A stretch of 64,000 nt of DNA from Streptomyces sp. NBC_00820 (GCF_036347055.1 NZ_CP108882.1:7738001-7802000); one strand, 5' to 3'; shown: positions 16,334 through 27,000, numbered from the stretch's first letter. Notes: generated by a model not told the origin, from the letters alone. Translations and numbers: made by a program.

Positions 16334-17149
16334 ATGAGCGACCCCGCGGCGACGCCCGCAAGCGCGATGCGCGACACGATCGACACGTCGGTGCCGCACT
16401 CCGCCCGTATCTGGAACTACTGGCTCGGCGGCAAGGACAACTACCCCGTCGACGAGAAGGCCGGCGACGCGTACACCGCAGTCTTCCCCGGCATCGTCAC
16501 GATCGCCCGCAGCAGCCGTGCCTTCCTGCGTCGCAACATCGCGTATCTCGTCTCCGAGGCGGGCATCCGGCAGTTCCTGGACATCGGGACGGGCCTGCCG
16601 ACGGCCCAGAACACCCACGAGGTCGCCCAGGGGCTCGCCCCCGAGACGCGGATCGTCTACGTCGACAAGGACCCGATGGTCCTGGCTCACGCACGCGCCC
16701 TGCTGTACTCCTCCAGCGAGGGCGCGACCGCCTACATCGACGCCGACGTGACGGACCCGGACCGCATCCTCGAGGCCGCCGCCGGGACGCTGGACCTCAG
16801 CCGACCCACCGCGCTCGTCCTCAGCAACATCCTGGGGCACGTCCCCGACGGCGACCGGGCCCGCGCCATCGTCACCCGGCTGATGGACGCCCTGCCGTCG
16901 GGCAGCTACCTGTCGATCAACGACGGCTCACGCGGCATCGACCCGGTCTTCGAGCAGGCCCAGGACGCGTACAACAGCAGCGGCGCCGCTCCGTACATCC
17001 TGCGCACGGTCGAGGAGATGACCAGGTTCTTCGACGGCTTGGAGCTCGTCGATCCCGGCGTCGTCTCGGTCACGCAGTGGCGTCCGGAGCCTGGTGCGTC
17101 CACCGCGGAGGTCGTCGCCGAGCACGGCGGCCTGGCCCGGAAGCCGTAA
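16334..17149 (+). CDS. SAM-dependent methyltransferase, Methyltransf_19 (DUF574) family
   Basis: 271 residues of the actinomycete-specific Methyltransf_19 family, which is highly multiplied in Streptomyces. Hallmarks are 'TSVPHSARIWNYWLGGKDNYPVDEKAGD' at the N-terminus, 'RQFLDIGTGLPTAQNTHEVAQ' (SAM motif I), 'RIVYVDKDPMVLAHARALL' (motif II), 'LSNILGHVPDGDRARAIVTRLMDALPSGSYLSI' and 'EEMTRFFDGLELVDPGVVSVTQWRPE'. It starts at ATG 16334; an upstream in-frame ATG (16298) lacks family similarity. The substrates of the family are unknown; many members lie near regulatory genes. Confidence 0.9.
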   Translation: MSDPAATPASAMRDTIDTSVPHSARIWNYWLGGKDNYPVDEKAGDAYTAVFPGIVTIARSSRAFLRRNIAYLVSEAGIRQFLDIGTGLPTAQNTHEVAQGLAPETRIVYVDKDPMVLAHARALLYSSSEGATAYIDADVTDPDRILEAAAGTLDLSRPTALVLSNILGHVPDGDRARAIVTRLMDALPSGSYLSINDGSRGIDPVFEQAQDAYNSSGAAPYILRTVEEMTRFFDGLELVDPGVVSVTQWRPEPGASTAEVVAEHGGLARKP

Positions 17150-17181
17150 CCGCGCCCGAGTCGCTCTCCGAGGCGGCATCC

Positions 17182-17301
17182 GGCCTGCCGGTATCAGACC
17201 TGCCGGTATCAGACCTGCCGGTATCAGACCTGCCGGTATCCGACCTGCCGGTATCCGACCCGCTGGTATCCGACCTGCTGGTATCCGACCTGCCAGTGTC
17301 C
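17182..17301 (+). repeat. 15-bp tandem repeat, eight units
   Basis: Consensus GACCTGCCGGTATCM, eight contiguous units with increasing divergence toward the right, plus a partial ninth. The length is a multiple of 3 but no gene spans it. It fills much of the 276-bp gap between the methyltransferase and peptidase genes. Confidence 0.85.
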
Positions 17302-17425
17302 GGCCTGCCGGCGGGCCGGATACCGCCCGCGTCCGGACCGCCCATGCCCCCTTGCCGCGGGTTGGCGCGTACACAACCATTGCTGGGGTCCGGCACCACG
17401 GCTCGCGTCCATCCCAGGAGGACAC

Positions 17426-18829
17426 ATGCGCCCCAGCAGGAGAACGGTCCTGACCGCGACGGCGGCGGGTGCCGGAGCCGCGGCGCTGGGGCGTCCGGCC
17501 GAGGCGTCCGAGGAGGCGGGACCCGGCCCGCGCCGGCCCGCGACGGCTCAGCCGCCCTCTCGTGAACTGCGCTCCCTGCTCAAGGAGATCGACCACCACC
17601 GCATCGAGGCCACCGTCCGCAAGCTGGTCTCCTTCGGTACCCGGCACACACTCTCGGCGCAGGACGACCCGGTGCGCGGAATCGGCGCCGCGCGCGACTG
17701 GATCGCATCCGAACTGCGCGCGTACGCCGCGGAGTCGAGCGGCCGGATGACGGTGGAACTCCAGTCGTACGTCCAGGAGCCGGCCAACCGCGTCCCGACC
17801 GCCACCCGCATCACCAACGTCGTCGCCACACTGCGGGGATCGGTCACACCGGAGCGTGTGTACGTCGTCTCGGGCCACTACGACTCGCGGGTCACGGACG
17901 TCATGGACGCCACCTCGGACGCGCCGGGCGCGGACGACGACGCCTCGGGTGTCGCGGTGGCCATGGAACTGGCCCGGGTGATGGCACGGCGGCGCCCGGC
18001 GTCGACGATCGTGTTCGCGGCGGTGGCGGGGGAGGAGCAGGGTCTGTACGGCTCCACGTACATGGCGGAGCGCTTCAAGTCGGCCGGCGTCGGTGTCCAG
18101 GGCATGTTCACCAACGACATCGTGGGCAGCAGCACGGCCGACGACGGCACCCGGGACCCGTACACCATCCGGCTGTTCGCGGAGGGCGTGCCCAGCTCGG
18201 AGACCCCCGAACAGGCCGCGACCCGCCGTTCGGTGGGCGGCGAGAACGACTCCCCCTCGCGCCAGCTGGCACGCTTCGTCCGCGACGTCGCCGAGAACGA
18301 CGCGACCGGCATGCGTGTCCGCGTCGTCTACCGCCGCGACCGCTACCTCCGGGGCGGCGACCACATCCCGTTCCTCGAACGCGGCTGGCCCGCCGCCCGC
18401 TTCACCGAACCGGCGGAGGACTTCGCCCACCAGCACCAGGACGTGCGCGTCGCCGAGGACGGCCGGCAGCTCGGCGACCTGCCGGAGTTCTGCGACTTCC
18501 CCTTCGTGGCACGGGTCGCGAAGGTCAACGCGGCGGCCCTGTGGACACTGGCCCAGGCGCCGGCGGTACCGAACGCCGCGAAGATCGTCACCTCCGCGCT
18601 GACCAACTCCACCCAGCTCCGATGGAACCGGGGCACCGAACCGGACCTCGCCGGCTACGAGTTGGTGTGGCGCGAGACCACGGCTCCCGAATGGACCCAT
18701 GTCATCCCGGTCGGCGACGTGACGTCGTACGAGGTCGATCTCTCCAAGGACAACGTCTTCTTCGGCGTGCGAGCGGTGAACCGGGCGGGCGCGCGGAGCC
18801 CGGTGGCGTTTCCCGCCCCGCAGAGCTAG
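17426..18829 (+). CDS. Secreted M28-family zinc aminopeptidase with C-terminal Fn3-like domain
   Basis: 467 residues with a Tat-type signal ('MRPSRRTVLTATAAGAGAAA', residues 1-20). The catalytic domain carries the M28 ligand set: His151 and Asp153 in 'VVSGHYDSR', Asp171 in 'GADDDASGVA', Glu203-Glu204 in 'AGEEQGLYGS' (catalytic base and ligand), Asp231 in 'MFTNDIVGSS', and the late His in 'AEDFAHQHQD'. Residues ~375-467 ('TNSTQLRWNRGTEPDLAGYELVWRETTAPEWTHV') look like a fibronectin type III module. GGAGGAC precedes the ATG. It probably trims peptides outside the cell. It is monocistronic, with a 20-bp palindrome downstream. Confidence 0.9.
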   Translation: MRPSRRTVLTATAAGAGAAALGRPAEASEEAGPGPRRPATAQPPSRELRSLLKEIDHHRIEATVRKLVSFGTRHTLSAQDDPVRGIGAARDWIASELRAYAAESSGRMTVELQSYVQEPANRVPTATRITNVVATLRGSVTPERVYVVSGHYDSRVTDVMDATSDAPGADDDASGVAVAMELARVMARRRPASTIVFAAVAGEEQGLYGSTYMAERFKSAGVGVQGMFTNDIVGSSTADDGTRDPYTIRLFAEGVPSSETPEQAATRRSVGGENDSPSRQLARFVRDVAENDATGMRVRVVYRRDRYLRGGDHIPFLERGWPAARFTEPAEDFAHQHQDVRVAEDGRQLGDLPEFCDFPFVARVAKVNAAALWTLAQAPAVPNAAKIVTSALTNSTQLRWNRGTEPDLAGYELVWRETTAPEWTHVIPVGDVTSYEVDLSKDNVFFGVRAVNRAGARSPVAFPAPQS

Positions 18830-18890
18830 GCATGCAAGGGCAACGCGGCGGTGTGCGTGCCGTGTTCGGGGGCGACACCCCCCGAGACCT

Positions 18891-18910
18891 GGGCGTCACA
18901 CGTGACGCCC
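18891..18910. promoter_or_regulatory. 9-bp inverted repeat upstream of a small gene
   Basis: GGGCGTCAC (18891-18899) and GTGACGCCC (18902-18910) with a 2-nt spacer. It may be a terminator of the peptidase gene or an operator of the small gene that starts 22 bp later. Confidence 0.45.
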
Positions 18911-18932
18911 TCCGGATGAGCAGGGGGATGGT

Positions 18933-19232
18933 ATGGCCGAGGAGCCGATCACTGATCGTCTGCGCGCGAGGATCGGGCGCGACTTTCCGGATGCCGGCGC
19001 CGCGCGAGGAGTCGAGGGAGCGCTTCGGAAGCTGGCGGGCGAGCTCGAAAGCTCGCTGCAGAGCCCGGAACGCCTCCTGACCGCGGCCCTGGTGATCGCC
19101 GCCGGTGACGTCGACAAGTTCCGTTCGGCGGTCCGCCTCGCCCGGGAGGACTGGCGCGATCTGCTCGTGGCCGGCGGGTTGGCGAACGAAGACTGGCCGG
19201 CCGTGCTCGAGGAGGAGCTGGCTCGCCGCTAG
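18933..19232 (+). CDS. Conserved small protein of unknown function
   Basis: 99 residues, acidic, predicted almost entirely helical ('GALRKLAGELESSLQSPERLLTAALVIAAGDVDKFRSAVRLAREDWRDLLVAGGLANEDWPAVLEEEL'). No signal peptide or membrane span. I do not recognise a domain, but the repeated pattern of 'DW..LL' and 'DWP..L' helices and high-GC3 codon use indicate a real gene. AGCAGGGGG lies upstream of the ATG at 18933. Convergent with the rhamnose kinase gene. Confidence 0.65.
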   Translation: MAEEPITDRLRARIGRDFPDAGAARGVEGALRKLAGELESSLQSPERLLTAALVIAAGDVDKFRSAVRLAREDWRDLLVAGGLANEDWPAVLEEELARR

Positions 19233-19285
19233 CAGGGGTACACACGAGTTGCCCGGACGGCGATGCGCCCGTCCCGCCTGTGGGG

Positions 19286-20755
19286 TCAGGCCGTGCGGAG
19301 ACGTCGTTCGGCCGCTCGCCAGGGGTCGGGGGTGCCGCGTGGTGCGTAGTGTCTCAGTGGCTGGGTGCGGGCCACGAGGGCGCGCATCTCGGGGAGCGAG
19401 TCGCCCACGTCGCCGTGTGCGCGGGCCTGTACGAGTACGTTGCCGAGCGCGGCCGCCTCGGTGGGACCGGCGACGACAGGCAACCCGCAGGCGTCGGCGG
19501 TCAGTTGGCACAGCAGCTCGTTGCGCGCGCCGCCACCGACGAGGTGCACGACGTCCACCGCGCGTCCGGACAGACGCTGGGCGTCGGCGATCGCCCGGCA
19601 GTGGGCGAGGGCCAGCGAGTCGAGGACGCAGCGGACGGTGGCAGCCCGGTCCTCCGGCACGGGCTGCCCGCCGGCGCGGCAGGCCTCGGCGATGCGTCGC
19701 GGCATGTCACCGGGGCTGAGGAAGCCCGCGTCGCCCGCGTCCACGACCGACCTCAGCGGCTCCGACACCGCTGATTGCGCGAGGAGGCGGCCGAGGTCCG
19801 GCTCGCCCCAGGAGCGCAGGCACTCCTGGAGGAGCCAGAGGCCCATGATGTTGCGCAGATAGCGAACGGTGCCGTCCAGGCCCAGCTCGTTGGTGAAGTT
19901 GGCCCGGCGGCTGGCCTCGGTGAGGACGGGGGCGTCGAGTTCGAGCCCCACGAGGGACCAGGTGCCGGTACAGACGTAGGCGAACCGTTCCCCGGCGGAG
20001 GCCGGCACCGCGGCCACGGCGGAGGCCGTGTCGTGCGAGCCGACCGTGGTGAGGGGCACCGGGCCACGCAACCCGGTCTCCTCCAGGACGGCGGGCAGCA
20101 GCCGGCCGGCTGGGCTCCCCGGGTGACGCAGCGGCGGGAAGAGCGCCAGATCGATGCCGAGCCGTTCCGCCAGCTCCGTGGACCAGGTGCGGGTGCGCGG
20201 GTCGATCAGCTGGGTGGTGGAGGCGTTGGTGAGCTCGGTGCCGCGCGTGCCCGTCAGCCAGTACGTCAGCAGGTCCGGGATCAGCAACAACTGCCGCGCC
20301 AGCTTCAGTTGGGCGCTGTCCCGGGCGGCGACGAGCTGATAGAGGGTGTTGAACGGGGCGTACTGGAGCCCCGTTCGCGCATACAGCTCCGGCGCCGGAA
20401 CCTTCGCCCACACCTGTTCGGCGACGCCCTCCGTGCGGGCGTCCCGGTAGTGCACCGGGTTGCCGAGCAGCGCCCCGTCGGCGTCGAGCAGACCGTGGTC
20501 GACCGCCCAGGAGTCGATGCCGACCGAGGTCAGGGGCGCCATTCGCCCGGCGGCCCGCAGCCCGTCGAGGACCCCGGTGTACAGGCCGAGGACGTCCCAG
20601 TGCAGGGCGCCGGGCAGCCGCACCGGCCGGTTCGGGAAGCGGTGCGCCTCGGTGAGCAGGAGCGTGCCGTGGCCGGCCCGGCCGACCATCACCCGGCCGC
20701 TGGACGCGCCGAGGTCGACGGCGGCGAACGCGTGCGCCTCGCTCCCGGTGCTCAT
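19286..20755 (-). CDS. rhaB: Rhamnulokinase (FGGY family)
   Basis: 489 residues. It phosphorylates L-rhamnulose to L-rhamnulose 1-phosphate with ATP. N-terminal FGGY domain: 'FAAVDLGASSGRVMVGR', 'SVGIDSWAVDHGLLDADG', 'LLIPDLLTYWLTG'. C-terminal domain: 'TTVGSHDTASAVAAVPA', 'FAYVCTGTWSLVGLELDAPV', 'VHLVGGGARNELLCQLTADACGLPVVAGPTEAAALGN'. The start overlaps the stop of the aldolase gene by 4 bp (20752-20755). It is the last gene of the minus-strand rhamnose operon. The rhamnulokinase assignment within FGGY follows from the motif 'ASSGR' and the neighbours. Confidence 0.93.
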   Translation of the reverse strand: MSTGSEAHAFAAVDLGASSGRVMVGRAGHGTLLLTEAHRFPNRPVRLPGALHWDVLGLYTGVLDGLRAAGRMAPLTSVGIDSWAVDHGLLDADGALLGNPVHYRDARTEGVAEQVWAKVPAPELYARTGLQYAPFNTLYQLVAARDSAQLKLARQLLLIPDLLTYWLTGTRGTELTNASTTQLIDPRTRTWSTELAERLGIDLALFPPLRHPGSPAGRLLPAVLEETGLRGPVPLTTVGSHDTASAVAAVPASAGERFAYVCTGTWSLVGLELDAPVLTEASRRANFTNELGLDGTVRYLRNIMGLWLLQECLRSWGEPDLGRLLAQSAVSEPLRSVVDAGDAGFLSPGDMPRRIAEACRAGGQPVPEDRAATVRCVLDSLALAHCRAIADAQRLSGRAVDVVHLVGGGARNELLCQLTADACGLPVVAGPTEAAALGNVLVQARAHGDVGDSLPEMRALVARTQPLRHYAPRGTPDPWRAAERRLRTA

Positions 20756-22788
20756 CGCAGGAACGCGGCCGCCACGCCCGCGTCGACCGGAATGTGCGCG
20801 CCGGTCGTGTGGGTGAGGTCCCCGCCGGTCAGGGCGAACACCGCGTTCGCCACGTGCTCGGGCAGCACCTCGCGCTTGAGGAGGGTGCGCCGGGCGTAGA
20901 ACTCGCCGAGCTTCTCCTCCTCGATGCCGTACGTCGCCGCACGCTGGGCTCCCCAGCCGCCGGCGAAGATTCCGGACCCGCGCACCACACCGTCCGGGTT
21001 GACGCCGTTGACCCGTATGCCGTGTTCCCCCAACTCGGCTGCCAGTAGACGCACTTGGTGGGCCTGGTCGGCCTTGGCCGCGGAGTAGGCGATGTTGTTC
21101 GGGCCCGCGAAGACGGCGTTCTTGGAGGTGATGTAGACGATGTCGCCGCCCAGGCCCTGCTCGGTCATCACCCGGGCCGCCTCGCGGGAGACCAGGAAGG
21201 AGCCGCGGGCCATGATGTCGTGCTGGAGGTCCCAGTCCTTCGCGGTCGTGTCGAGCAGCGGCTTGGACACGGAGATCCCGGCGCTGTTGACGACCAGGTC
21301 CACACCGCCGAAGGCGAGCACCGCCCGCCGGAAGGCGTCGGCTATCTGTTCCTCGCTCGTCACGTCCATCGCGACGGGGACCGCCTTGTCGGGGCCGCCC
21401 AGTTCCTCGGCCACCGCGGCCGCACCCTTGATGTCGGCCACCACCACGCACGCGCCCTCGGCGGACAGCCTATGCGCGATCGCCCGCCCGATACCGGAAC
21501 CCGCGCCTGTCACCAGCGCGATCCGGGTGGCCAGCGGCCTGGGCTTCGGCATCCGCCGCAGCTTGGCCTCCTCCAGCTCCCAGTACTCGATCCGGAACTT
21601 CTCCCGCTCCTCGATGGGGGCGTACGACGACACGGCCTCGGCCCCGCGCATCACGTTGACGGCGTTGAGGTAGAACTCGCCCGCGACCCGGGCCGTCTGC
21701 TTGTCCTTGCCGAAGGAGAACATCCCGACGCCCGGGACCAGGACGATCGCCGGGTCGGCGCCGCGCATCGCGGGGGAGTCCGGGCCGGCGTGCCGCTCGT
21801 AGTAGGCGGCGTACTCCTCCCGGTAGGCGGCGTGCAGCTCCCGCAGGCGTGCCCGCACCTCGTCGAGCGGCGCCGTCGGCGGCAGGTCGAGGACGAGCGG
21901 GCGCACCTTCGTACGCAGGAAGTGGTCCGGGCACGAGGTGCCGAGCGCCGCGAGCCTCGGGTGTTCGGCGCGGGACAGGAAGTCGAGAACCTCGGCCGAG
22001 TCGTCGAAGTGGCCCACCTGCCCCCGGTCCTGGGAGGCGAGCGCGCGGACCGTGGGGGCCAGCGCGGCCGCCCGCTCCCGGCGCGCGGCCGGTTCCAGGG
22101 GGCCGTACCCGGCGAGGAGGGGACCGAACGGCTCGGCCTTTCCGCGTGCGGCGATGAAGTCCTCCGCGGTGCGGATGATGTGCAGGGCGTTGCGCTCGCA
22201 CTCCGCGGAGGTGGCGCCCCAGGCGGTGATGCCATGGCCGCCGAGGATCACCCCGATCGCCTGCGGGTTGGCCTCCTTGACCGCGGCGATGTCGAGGCCG
22301 AGCTGGAATCCGGGCCGCCGCCACGGCACCCACACCACTTGGTCGCCGAAGCACTCGGCGGTCAGCTTCTCGCCGTCCGCCGCGCAGGCGAGCGCGATAC
22401 CGGAATCCGGGTGCAGATGGTCGACATGGGCCGCGTCCACCAGGGCGTGCATCGCGGTGTCGATGGACGGTGCCGCACCGCCCTTGCCGTGCAGGCAGAA
22501 GTCGAAGGCCGCGACCATCTCGTCCTCGCGCGCCACCCCCGGATAGACGTCGGCGAGCGCCCGCAGCCGGTCCAGGCGCAGGACGGCCAGACCCTCGGCC
22601 GTGAGGGTGCCGAGGTCGCCGCCCGAGCCCTTGACCCACATCAGCTCGATGCCGGCGCCGGTCACCGGGTCGGGGGCCGTACCCTTCGCGGAGGCGTTGC
22701 CGCCCGCGTAGTTGGTGTTGCGCGGATCGGCGCCGAGCCGGTGTGCGCGCTCCAGGAGTTCGGCCACCGCCGGATGCTGCTCCGTCAT
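20752..22788 (-). CDS. Bifunctional rhamnulose-1-phosphate aldolase / short-chain alcohol dehydrogenase
   Basis: 678 residues with two domains. Residues ~1-400 are a class II (zinc) aldolase: 'TNYAGGNASAKG', zinc ligands in 'HVDHLHPDSGIALA' and 'GVILGGHGITAWGA'; it splits L-rhamnulose 1-phosphate into dihydroxyacetone phosphate and L-lactaldehyde. Residues ~425-678 are an SDR: 'ALVTGAGSGIGRAIAHRL' binds NAD(P), and 'YITSKNAVFAGPNNIAYSAAKADQ' holds the Ser-Tyr-Lys triad; it handles lactaldehyde. This is the RhaEW/YuxG architecture. ATG 22788 is used here; GTG 22797, which overlaps the rhaI stop as GTGA, is a serious alternative. Middle gene of the operon. Confidence 0.92.
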   Translation of the reverse strand: MTEQHPAVAELLERAHRLGADPRNTNYAGGNASAKGTAPDPVTGAGIELMWVKGSGGDLGTLTAEGLAVLRLDRLRALADVYPGVAREDEMVAAFDFCLHGKGGAAPSIDTAMHALVDAAHVDHLHPDSGIALACAADGEKLTAECFGDQVVWVPWRRPGFQLGLDIAAVKEANPQAIGVILGGHGITAWGATSAECERNALHIIRTAEDFIAARGKAEPFGPLLAGYGPLEPAARRERAAALAPTVRALASQDRGQVGHFDDSAEVLDFLSRAEHPRLAALGTSCPDHFLRTKVRPLVLDLPPTAPLDEVRARLRELHAAYREEYAAYYERHAGPDSPAMRGADPAIVLVPGVGMFSFGKDKQTARVAGEFYLNAVNVMRGAEAVSSYAPIEEREKFRIEYWELEEAKLRRMPKPRPLATRIALVTGAGSGIGRAIAHRLSAEGACVVVADIKGAAAVAEELGGPDKAVPVAMDVTSEEQIADAFRRAVLAFGGVDLVVNSAGISVSKPLLDTTAKDWDLQHDIMARGSFLVSREAARVMTEQGLGGDIVYITSKNAVFAGPNNIAYSAAKADQAHQVRLLAAELGEHGIRVNGVNPDGVVRGSGIFAGGWGAQRAATYGIEEEKLGEFYARRTLLKREVLPEHVANAVFALTGGDLTHTTGAHIPVDAGVAAAFLR

Positions 22789-22793
22789 GCCGC

Positions 22794-23993
22794 TCACGCG
22801 CCCCACCCCGCCTGCTCGCCGCCGGCCCGCTCCTTGACGATCCGCTCCATCCAGCCCGAACGCCGGTACGCCGCCATCGGATCGGCGTCGAGCCCCGCCT
22901 CCTCGCGCACCTCGGCGAGCAGCGGTCGTACGTCCGTGCTGAACGCGTCCATCAGGACGCCGTTGGCCGCCAGTACGTCCCCGCCGCGCTGGGCGTCGCC
23001 CAGGGCCTCGGCGTCGACCAGGAGCGCCTTTGCGGTGGCCTCCTGGACGTTCATCACCGAGCGGATGATCGCGGGGATCTTCGCCTCGATGTTGTGGCAC
23101 TGGTCGAGCATGAACGCCACGTCCGGGGTGAACCCGCCGCCGCGCACCACCTCGTACATGATGCGGAACAGCTGGAAGGGGTCGGCGGCGCCGGCCATCA
23201 GGTCGTCGTCCGCGTAGAAGCGGGAGTTGAAGTCGAAGCCGCCGAGCTTTCCCTCGCGCAGCAGCGTCGCGACGATGAACTCGATGTTGGTGCCGGGCGC
23301 GTGGTGGCCGGTGTCCACCACCACCTGCGCCTTGGGGCCGAGTTTGAGGCAGTGGGCGTAGGCCGTGCCCCAGTCGGGCACGTCGGTCGCGTAGAAGGCG
23401 GGCTCGAAGAGCTTGTACTCCAGCAGCATCCGATGGCCGTCGCCCAGGCGGTCGTAGACCGTGCGCAGCGCTTCGGCGAGCCGGTCCTGACGGTCGCGCA
23501 GGTCGTCCTGGCCGGGGTAGTTGGTGCCGTCGGAGAACCAGAGCTTCAAGTCCCTGGACCCGGTCGCCTCCATGATGTCGACGCAGTCGAGGAGATGCCG
23601 TACGGCCTTGCGGCGCACCGCCGGGTCCGGGTTGGTGACCGAGCCCAGCTTGTAGTCGTCGTCCTGGAACACGTTGGAGTTGATCGTGCCGATCCGCAGG
23701 CCGCGCTCGCGCGCGTGGGCGGCCAGCGCCCCGTAGTCGTCGACGCGGTCCCACGGGATGTGCAGGGCGACGGTCGGCGCCACCCCGGTGTGTGCGTGCA
23801 CCTGGGCGGCGTCGTCCAGCTTCTCGAAGGGGGTACGGGGGACACCGGGCTGCGCGAACACCTTGAAGCGCGTACCGGAGTTGGCGTACGCCCAGGACGG
23901 GGTCTCGACGGACTGGGTGCTCAGCGCCGCTTTCACGGCGTCCCGTGACAGGGATTTCGCCCCGGCGGCGTCCTTACTGGTTCCGGCGGTCAT
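22794..23993 (-). CDS. rhaI: L-rhamnose isomerase (Pseudomonas/Streptomyces type)
   Basis: 399 residues of the xylose-isomerase-like TIM-barrel type of L-rhamnose isomerase, converting L-rhamnose to L-rhamnulose. Metal-site segments are visible: '[18 protein letters not shown]', '[16 protein letters not shown]', '[20 protein letters not shown]', '[19 protein letters not shown]' and '[28 protein letters not shown]', plus '[17 protein letters not shown]'. ATG 23993. It is 33 bp downstream of the rhamnosidase gene and overlaps or abuts the aldolase gene, so the order is rhamnosidase-rhaI-aldolase-rhaB. Highly confident. Confidence 0.95.
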   Translation of the reverse strand: MTAGTSKDAAGAKSLSRDAVKAALSTQSVETPSWAYANSGTRFKVFAQPGVPRTPFEKLDDAAQVHAHTGVAPTVALHIPWDRVDDYGALAAHARERGLRIGTINSNVFQDDDYKLGSVTNPDPAVRRKAVRHLLDCVDIMEATGSRDLKLWFSDGTNYPGQDDLRDRQDRLAEALRTVYDRLGDGHRMLLEYKLFEPAFYATDVPDWGTAYAHCLKLGPKAQVVVDTGHHAPGTNIEFIVATLLREGKLGGFDFNSRFYADDDLMAGAADPFQLFRIMYEVVRGGGFTPDVAFMLDQCHNIEAKIPAIIRSVMNVQEATAKALLVDAEALGDAQRGGDVLAANGVLMDAFSTDVRPLLAEVREEAGLDADPMAAYRRSGWMERIVKERAGGEQAGWGA

Positions 23994-24026
23994 CGCGCAG
24001 CCCTTCTGGGGGATGGATCCGGTGGG

Positions 24027-27000
24027 TCAGCTGGAGAAGCGGTGGGTCCCCGAGCCCGCGGCGAAGACGGCACAGCCGTCGTCCCTGCGCAGGAACACGG
24101 CGGTGTCACCGGCGACGTGGGCCGGCCGGCTGCCGTCGGGTATCCACACCTCGGCCGTGCTGTTGGGGGGTACGGTCACGGTGAGGCGGAAGCCGTCGGC
24201 GTCCGCCTTCCAGTCCGTGGAGATACGGCCGTACACCGAGTCGAAGCGGCCGTGGGCCTCGGTCACTCCGCCGCCGGGACGGGGCCGGACGAGAATCTTC
24301 CGGAAGCCGGGCGCGGCAGGGGCGATTCCGGCGATGTGGGCGTACATCCACTCGCCGACCGAGCCGTACGCGTAGTGGTTGAAGGAGTTCATGCCGGCGT
24401 CCTGGAAGGTGCCGTCCGGCCTGATGGAGTCCCAGCGCTCCCACATCGTGGTGGCGCCCCGGTCGATCTGGTAGCCCCAACTGGGGTACGTGCGCTGGGT
24501 CAGCAGCCGGTAGGCGACGTCGGTGTGCCCGGTCTCGGTGAGCACGGGCAGCAGTCGCGGGGTGCCGAGGAATCCGGTCGACAGATGCCAGTCCCTGGCC
24601 TCGATCAGTTCCACCAGGCGGTCGGCGGCGGGGGCGCGGTCGGCCTCGGCGAGCAGATCCATGGACAGGGCCAGGACGTACGCCGTCTGGGTGTCGCCCT
24701 TCACGCGTCCGCCGGCGGTGACGTAGGCGCCCCGGAAGGCGTTCCGGACGCTCTCGAAGAGGGCCCGGTGCGGCGCCGGATCCTTGCCCAGGGCCTCGGC
24801 CGCCTGCGCGACCAGCGAGGCGCTGTTCGCGAAGTACGCGGTGCCGATGACCTCCTTCGGGGTCTCGTCCTGGACGTTCAGCCAGTCCCCGAAGCCCTCG
24901 TCGGGCCGCAGGAACCCGGTGCTGTGCGCCTTCAGGTAGTCGAGCCACTTCACCATCGACGCCCAGGCCCGCTCCAGGACCCGTACGTCCCCGTACGTCC
25001 GGTACACCGCCCACGGCACGGTCACCCCGGCATCGCCCCAGCCCGCAACCCCCGCGCCGGTGTCCATGAACGGCGCCACGTTGGGGAAGGCGCCGTCCGC
25101 CCCCTGCCCGTCGCGCAGGTCGTCCAGCCACTTGGTGAGGAAGCGGGCCGACTCCATGGTGTAGGTGGCCGTCGGCGAGAAGACACTGATGTCACCGGTC
25201 CAGCCGAGCCGTTCGTCGCGTGCCGGGGTGTCCGTGGGCACCGAGACGAAGTTGCCGCGCTGTCCCCAAGTGATGTTGTTGTAGAGCTGGTTGAGCATGG
25301 GTACGTCGGTCTTGAAGTCCATCGTGAACGGGGCGGACGTGTGGATCACGCGCCCGGTGACCGCGTCGAGCGCAGGCGTGCCCGGGTAGCCGGTGACCTC
25401 GACGTAGCGGAACCCGTGGGAGGTGAAACGCGGCTCGAAGGTCTCGGTGCCGCCTCCCTTGAGGGTGTACGTGTCCGTGGCGCGCGCGGTCCGCAGGTTG
25501 GCGGTGTAGATCGTCCCGTCGGGGTTCAGCACCTCCGCGTGCCGCAGCCGTACGGAGGTGCCCGCCGTACCCCGGACGCGCAGGCGGACCACGCCCACCA
25601 TGTTCTGGCCCAGGTCGAAGACGAAGACGCCGGGCCGGGGTTCGGTCACCTTCTTGGCGGCGATGTCCCGTTCCACGCGGACGGGCGCGTCGACCTGGGC
25701 GACCAGCGGGGGCGCCGCCTTCCGGAGCTCCTCGACGGGCGTCCAGGCGGAGTCGTCGAAGCCGGCCCCGGTCCAGCCCGCCGTCTCGCGGCGGGCGTCG
25801 TAGTCCTCGCCCGACATCATGTCGGCGCTCGTGACCGGTCCGGTCGCCGCACGCCAGTCGGTGCCGGACAGCACGCGGTCCGTCGAGCCGTCGGTGTACG
25901 TCACCTCCAACTGGCCGATGAAAGCCGGTCGGTCACCGTACTGATGCGGCCCGAACCAGGCGATGTTGCCCGCGTACCAGCCTGCCGCGAGGGTCACCGC
26001 GAGCGCGTTCGCGCCCGGCGTGAGCCACTGCGTCACGTCGTACGTCTGGTACTGGACCCGCTTGCGGTAGTCGGTCCAGCCCGGCGCGAGCCGGTCCTCG
26101 CTCACCAGTGCGCCGTTGAGACGGGCCTCGTAGAGGCCGAGCGCCGACGAGTAAAGGCGTGCGCGGGCGACCTTCTTCCCCGCCGGGATCCGGAATCCGT
26201 GGCGCAACTGCGCGGCGGGGGAGTAGGCGGCCACCACCTTGCCCCAGGGGCCCCCGCCCCACGGGGCGAGCACCTTGGCCGACGCCCACGAGCCGTCGTC
26301 GTAGCCGGCCGAACTCCACTCGCCCGAGGGCTCCTTGTCGACGGCCTTCCAGGAACCGTCGGTCGCGACGGTGCGCACGCCGTCCGGGGTGGTCAGTTCG
26401 ACCAGGCCGAGGAGACCCGCCGGGCCCTGCGTCGCGTTGGTCGCCGCGACGGCGATCACCGTGGTCCCCGGCTCCAGACGGGACTCCACCACGACGGGGC
26501 GCCGCCAGTTGTCCGCCGGGCCGTCCGGTTCGACGTGGGCGAGCAACTCGCCGTTCGCGTAGGCGGTGAACCCGTCGTCGGCGGTCATCACCAGGCGGGC
26601 CCTGGTCACCCCCGCCGGAACCTCGACGCGGCCGCGGAACCAGCGGGTCGCCGCGGGTGCGCTGCTCGCGGGATCTCCCTCGGGGAACCAGATCCAGGAC
26701 GCGCCCTCCAGCGAGGGCGCCCCGACCAGAGCGGCGGGGGCGGAGATCCACCGCGCCGCCCAGTCGGAGCCCGCGGGCAGGCCCGTCTCCCACCAGGAGG
26801 GCTCGCTCCACTCGCCGGCGCGGCCCGCGGAGTCCCAGACCCGGACCTGCCAGTGGTAGCGCGTCCGCGCCCTCAACTCCGGCCCCGCGTAAGGGACCAG
26901 AACCGAATCCCCGGACACGACCTTGCCGCTGTCCCACACGTCCGGACGGTCCAGGCGGCCGGGCGCGGTGGCCACCCGGACCTGATAGGCGCTCTGCGCC

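Noticed and set aside
15049-16386. Minus-strand open frame across the riboswitch and ferredoxin-like gene
   Set aside because: The translation is Arg/Pro/Thr-rich and includes the tandem repeats. The plus strand carries the conserved riboswitch and a Cys-motif protein.
17182-17301. CRISPR array
   Set aside because: The repeated units are contiguous 15-mers with no spacers. No cas genes are present.
17077-17565. Plus-strand ORF containing repeated 'LPVSDLPVSD'
   Set aside because: The periodic peptide is only the 15-bp tandem repeat read in frame. It overlaps the ends of two real genes and has no ribosome binding site.
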